Assembly: GCA_037349105.1 (NCBI GenBank)
Contig: JAYJMM010000017.1
Location: 620,001 to 684,000 of the forward strand
Direction of reading: 5' to 3'
DNA length: 64,000 nt
Source of the DNA: Limnomonas spitsbergensis
Lineage: Eukaryota; Chlorophyta; Chlorophyceae; Chlamydomonadales
The position numbers and the translations under genes were made by a program. How positions within the stretch are numbered: position 1 is the stretch's first letter; each line of letters opens with the position of its first letter. The notes under the pieces were generated by a model. It worked only from the letters and a program-made list of their open reading frames with translations. It ran no database searches and was not told where the DNA came from. This document shows positions 61,101-64,000 of the stretch, piece after piece.

Positions 61101-64000
61101 GGTCAAGGGTTTAGAAACGGCTTAGCAGTGCAAACTGATGCTTTGGGTTTAGGGTCATGTGTTTAGAATCGGCCTAGCAGTGCAAATTGATGCGTTGGGT
61201 TTAGGGTCATGGGTTTAGAAACGGCCTAGCAGTGCAAACTGATGCGTTGGGTTTAGGGTCATGGGTTTAGAAACGGCCTAGCAGTGCAAACTGATGCTTT
61301 GGGTTTAGGGTCATGGGTTTAGAATCGGCCTAGCAGTGCAAACTGATGCTTTGGGTTTAGGGTCATGGGTTTAGAAACGGCCTAGCAGTGCAAACTGATG
61401 CTTTGGGTTTAGGGTCATGGGTTTAGAAACGGCCTAGCAGTGCAAACTGATGCTTTGGGTTTAGGGTCATGGGTTTAGAAACGGCCTAGCAGTGCAAACT
61501 GATGCTTTGGGTTTAGGGTCATGGGTTTAGAAACGGCCTAGCAATGCAAACTGATGCTTTGGGTTTAGGGTCATGGGTTTAGAAACGGCCTAGAAGTGCA
61601 AACTGATGCTTTGGGTTTAGGGTCATGGGTTTAGAATCGGCCTAGCAGTGCAAACTGATGCTTTGGGTTTAGGGTCATGGGTTTAGAATCGGCCTAGCAG
61701 TGCAAATTGATGCTTTGGGTTTAGGGTCATGGGTTTAGAAACGGCCTAGCAGTGCAAACTGATGCTTTGGGTTTAGGGTCATGGGTTTAGAAACGGCCTA
61801 GCAGTGCAAACTGATGCTTTGGGTTTAGGGTCATGGGTTTAGAAACGGCCTAGCAGTGCAAACTGATGCTTTGGGTTTAGGGTCAAGGGTTTAGAAACGG
61901 CCTAGCAGTGCAAACTGATGCTTTGGGTTTAGGGTCAAGGGTTTAGAAACGGCCTAGCAGTGCAAATTGATGCTTTGGGTTTAGGGTCAAGGGTTTAGAA
62001 ACGGCCTAGCAGTGCAAACTGATGCTTTGGGTTTAGGGTCATGGGTTTAGAAACGGCCTAGCAGTGCAAACTGATGCTTTGGGTTTAGGGTCAAGGGTTT
62101 AGAAACGGCCTAGCAGTGCAAACTAATGCTTTGGGTTTAGGGTCATGGGTTTAGAAACGGCCTAGCAGTGCAAACTAATGCTTTGGGTATAGGGTCAAGG
62201 GTTTAGAAACGGCCTCGCACTCTAGTAGTGCAAAGTGGCGGTGATGAGCATATCTTACCAACCAGGGATACACGTTTTATATGAGGGTTGTACATTGAAT
62301 GTGTGTCGTCACTTTGTCAACCCCCCCAACGTTATTTCGAATGGCCAAGCAGTGCAAAGTGGTGTTACATGGCGCATTTTGCCATCCAGCGACAGAGGTA
62401 TTCGACGAGGTCTGTGCATTTAATGCGTCAGTTTGTCAACTGGGGCCCGGCCTTTTGATGCTTTAGGGACACGCCGATGACCTGCTGTTGTGGCTCCTCC
62501 TCCCCACCGTCCCCCCCCTTCTCTTGCTCCCTTACTCATGCTCCCCTCCTCCCTCACCCTTGCCTCCTCCTCCAAGCCTGATGTGTAAGTGGTTTATCCT
62601 ACTGGTTTGGCTGCTCCCCACGGCCCGCCCCCCGGTCCCATGGGGTACCTTACTCATAATCCCCTCTTCCCTCACCCCTGCCTCCTCCTCCCAGCCTGAT
62701 GTGCAAGTAGATGGCTTCTAGTTCAGCTCCTCCACCCCACCATCCTGCCCTCTCCCCTTCCCTTCCCTAGCCTGCTATGCAAGTGGGTAACCTTAGGTTG
62801 TGGCTCCTCCTCCCCACCTTCCTACCCCTTCCCGTGTTCCCTTACTCATGCTCCCCTCCTCCCTCACCCTTGCCTCCTCCTCCTTGTCTGCTGTGCAAGT
62901 GGGTAACCTACTGACTTGGCTCCTCTGTCCCACTGTCCTCCCCCTTACTTGTGTTCCCCTAATCCCCCCCCCCCCCCCCTCCCACACCCCTTTCTCCTCC
63001 TCCCAGCCTGCTGTGCAAGTGGATGACCTACTGGCTTGACTCCTCTGTCCCACTGTCCTCCCCCTTGTGTTCCACCAATCCCCCCCCCCCCCCCCCCCCC
63101 TCCCACACCCCTTTCTCCTCCTCCCAGCCTGCTGTGCAAGTGGATGACCTACTGGTTTGGCTCCGAATCCATCCTGCGTTTCTTCAAGACCGGCCTGTTT
63201 GAGTGGAAGGTGCCGTTCAAGGGGGTCATGGTGCGCTTCAAGTGCGAGGAGGCACCCAGCACAATTGACTGGTGAGAGAGGGGGGGGCGGCTTTTAGTGA
63301 CAGGGGGGGGGTCTGTGACTGGTTTGTGAGAGGGGGGTGGGATCCGTTTACTAAGAGGGGGGGATTCGTTTAGTGAGAGAGGGGGGGGGGGGCGTTAAGT
63401 GAGAGGGGGGAGGTCCGTTCAGTGAGAGGAAGGGTTTCTTTTAGTGTGAGGGGGGGATTCGTTTACTGAGAGGGGGGGATTTACTTACTGAGAGGGGTGT
63501 GGGATCTCTATGTTAGTGAGTCGGGGGTGGCTTCCCTGGGGTTGAAGGTGCAATCCTAAAATTTGCTTGGGATTGAAGCTGACTCAGAGCCCTAAACCCT
63601 AAACCCCAAACCCTTGGCAGCAGGGGGGGGTAGAGGGGGAGAGGGAGGGGGGGGGGAGTGGTCTGGGGGGCATATGGGGGCAGCGCATTGGCGGCGGTTT
63701 CATCACGGGCACCCTCACCGTAAAACCGTAATACCTCACCTCTATTAAGTGCAATTTGTACCTCGGGTCACTCTCCTTGCCAACATTGGTCACACTTTGT
63801 GATGCATCCCTATCGCCATCTAACTTGTGTGTGTTTGTTGCTGTGTCACTCTATTTGCCCGCCTTTGTCACGCTATGTGATGTCACTCATGTTGCATTTC
63901 CATGTCACTATCTCTGCCTGCCTTTGTCACGCTGTGTGATGTCACTCGTGTTTGCTGCCATGTCACTCCATTTGCCTGCCATTGTCACGCTGCGTGATGT
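48786..64000 (+). CDS. Glycoside hydrolase family 1 (beta-glucosidase-like), 3' incomplete
   Basis: Five exons visible (48,786-49,120; 49,742-49,946; 50,652-50,726; 51,504-51,643; 63,128-63,271), all phase-consistent, giving about 300 of the roughly 450-500 residues usual for GH1. Family marks in order: FRFSFEWSRIEP (about 90-101), CTLHHFTHPQWFEEMGG (about 128-144), and WATFNEPT with the acid/base Glu at about 178. Then LLKAHVAVYKELK, IGLVHQHIRF and KWMTYWFG followed by GLFEWKVP. GH1 enzymes hydrolyse or transfer beta-linked sugars by a retaining mechanism. The nucleophile motif (I/V-TENG) should lie past 64,000. There is no signal peptide at this start, suggesting a cytosolic or plastid enzyme. 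The substrate cannot be told. A 11.5-kb intron holds the 52-bp satellite. Confidence 0.85.
49480..49740 (+). repeat. Copies of GH1 exon 2 acceptor edge
   Basis: Diverged copies at about 49,478-49,560 (CATCAAGGCTCATGGAACGG), 49,608-49,635 and 49,634-49,715 of the real exon start, with CAATCATCCATG simple repeats between. Confidence 0.8.
49742..49946 (+). CDS. GH1 exon 2 (catalytic acid/base)
   Basis: Acceptor AGCGCAG; encodes FHEIIDCIKAHGMEPMCT, LHHFTHPQWFEEMGGFTK, through FTWFAPKIRMWATFNEPT. Donor ACG|GTGAGG, phase 0. Glu of NEP is the conserved proton donor. Confidence 0.9.
50240..50651 (+). repeat. Exon 3 edge copies and 10-bp repeat
   Basis: Copies of the exon 3 start at about 50,265 and 50,405-50,455 (CATTCGTGCGCTTCATCGCC), then about 15 units of CCTGTACCGA (50,505-50,648) running straight into the exon 3 acceptor CCTGTACCGCAG. 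Confidence 0.85.
50652..50726 (+). CDS. GH1 exon 3
   Basis: 25 codons, CFAFVGFIAGLWCPGELL, ECTLAGT; donor ACG|GTGAGC, phase 0. Follows NEP as the usual Y/G-x-x-x-G-x-x-P-G segment of GH1. Confidence 0.85.
51020..51480 (+). repeat. Four copies of GH1 exon 4 acceptor edge
   Basis: Units of about 118-120 bp, each with CAACTCC...CAG followed by GTGCTGTGCATGCTGCTCAA. Copies at about 51,034, 51,150, 51,268 and 51,387 look like exon starts. In the exon frame, three of the four hit a stop soon after (TAT TAG, CTT TAG, AAC TGA). Confidence 0.92.
51504..51643 (+). CDS. GH1 exon 4
   Basis: Acceptor GTGTCCAG; encodes VLCTLLKAHVAVYKELKA, MPGGQEACIGLVHQHIRF, VAKSGCSPHI plus GG. Donor TTGG|GTGAGA, phase 2. 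Confidence 0.85.
51722..62225. repeat. 52-bp telomere-like satellite, about 202 units
   Basis: The unit is AAACGGCCTAGCAGTGCAAA, CTGATGCTTTGGGTTTAGGG, TCATGGGTTTAG, so it contains a TTTAGGG motif and three GGG runs on the transcribed-sense strand. Most variants are shared two-state sites (tcaTggg/tcaAggg, aaACgg/aaTCgg, aaaCtga/aaaTtga, gctTtgg/gcGttgg). A 51-bp form lacking one G occurs near 55,930, 56,654, 56,965, 57,328, 57,639 and 59,200. It fills most of GH1 intron 4. Confidence 0.97.
53270..55900. repeat. 1,300-bp higher-order duplication in 52-bp array
   Basis: About 53,270-54,600 is repeated at about 54,570-55,900 with an exact offset of 1,300 bp (25 units). Rare variants coincide: gttcatggg (53,411/54,711), gtttaagaac (53,471/54,771), agaaacagcc (54,151/55,451), cagtggaaac (54,269/55,569). 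Confidence 0.92.
62226..63127 (+). repeat. Five copies of GH1 exon 5 acceptor edge
   Basis: After 62,226-62,460, which holds diverged scraps of the 52-bp unit, units of about 110-120 bp follow. Each has C/T-rich DNA with CCTCCTCCCAGCCTGCTGTG then CAAGTGGATGACCTACTGG-like sequence, at about 62,572, 62,693, 62,770, 62,885 and 63,003. Similarity to the real exon rises towards it. Confidence 0.92.
63128..63271 (+). CDS. GH1 exon 5
   Basis: Acceptor CTCCCAG; encodes Gly (split codon), LLCKWMTYWFGSESILRF, FKTGLFEWKVPFKGVM, VRFKCEEAPSTID plus TG. Donor ACTG|GTGAGA, phase 2. The next exon should begin with the GH1 G-x-N-Y-Y block. Confidence 0.85.
63275..63510 (+). repeat. G-rich copies of GH1 exon 5 donor edge
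   Basis: Six or seven 35-45-bp units with GnTTnnnTGAGAGGGGGG, derived from the ACTGGTGAGAGAGGGG donor region. Confidence 0.75.
63740..64000. repeat. About 60-70-bp repeat at window edge
   Basis: Four units with CTTTGTCACGCTGTGTGATG and TCACTC...CCATGTCACT, continuing past the edge. By analogy it may be an edge copy series of the next GH1 exon. Confidence 0.7.

Noticed and set aside
51722..62225. Chromosome end (true telomere)
   Set aside because: TTTAGGG occurs once per 52-bp unit rather than as a pure run, and coding exons of the same gene continue on the far side.
62488..63139. Pro/Ser-rich proteins near the right end
   Set aside because: C/T-rich intron DNA between exon 5 edge copies; stops, frameshifts and no family motif.

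Overview
This is a nuclear window from a repeat-rich, intron-rich eukaryote. Splice sites are ordinary GT-AG, often GTGAGx or GTGCGx. TTTAGGG/CCCTAAA telomere-type motifs are scattered through introns, and there is a non-LTR retrotransposon relic, a nuclear-type tRNA-Leu and tRNA-derived SINE-like units. TTTAGGG is typical of green algae and plants (also dinoflagellates). I lean to a green alga with a bloated genome, for example a prasinophyte; this is inference. No bacterial operon, CRISPR or phage signal is present.

Layout. (1) 456-962 (+) is the last exon of a gene entering from the left. (2) 963-6,974 is gene-poor: minisatellites, a broken LINE 3' half at about 2,436-3,671 and a tRNA-Leu(UAA) at 4,386-4,467 (-). 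(3) 6,975-48,374 (-) is one gene of about 41 kb, rebuilt here from about 26 exons whose reading phases agree at almost every junction. It predicts a protein of about 1,070 residues: a multi-pass membrane N-terminal half resembling the XK family, then a long ribonuclease-inhibitor-type leucine-rich-repeat half. (4) A gap of about 410 bp separates it head-to-head from (5) a glycoside hydrolase family 1 gene (+, 48,786 to beyond 64,000), five exons of which are visible, including the catalytic TFNEP motif.

Most of the DNA is tandem repeat inside introns. The three largest arrays are a 51-bp array (31,976-43,078, about 217 units), a 45-bp array in two blocks (45,058-47,138, about 40 units) and a 52-bp telomere-like array (51,722-62,220, about 202 units). 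Both the 51-bp and 52-bp arrays show higher-order repeats.

The most unusual pattern is that most introns of both large genes, and the 3' end of the left gene, carry tandem partial copies of the adjacent exon edge with its splice site. The 51-bp array starts exactly at a 5' splice site and repeats that site in every unit. Intron growth here looks seeded by exon-intron junctions. The very long open frames through the 51-bp and 45-bp arrays follow from unit lengths divisible by three with no stop codon, and are not annotated as genes.
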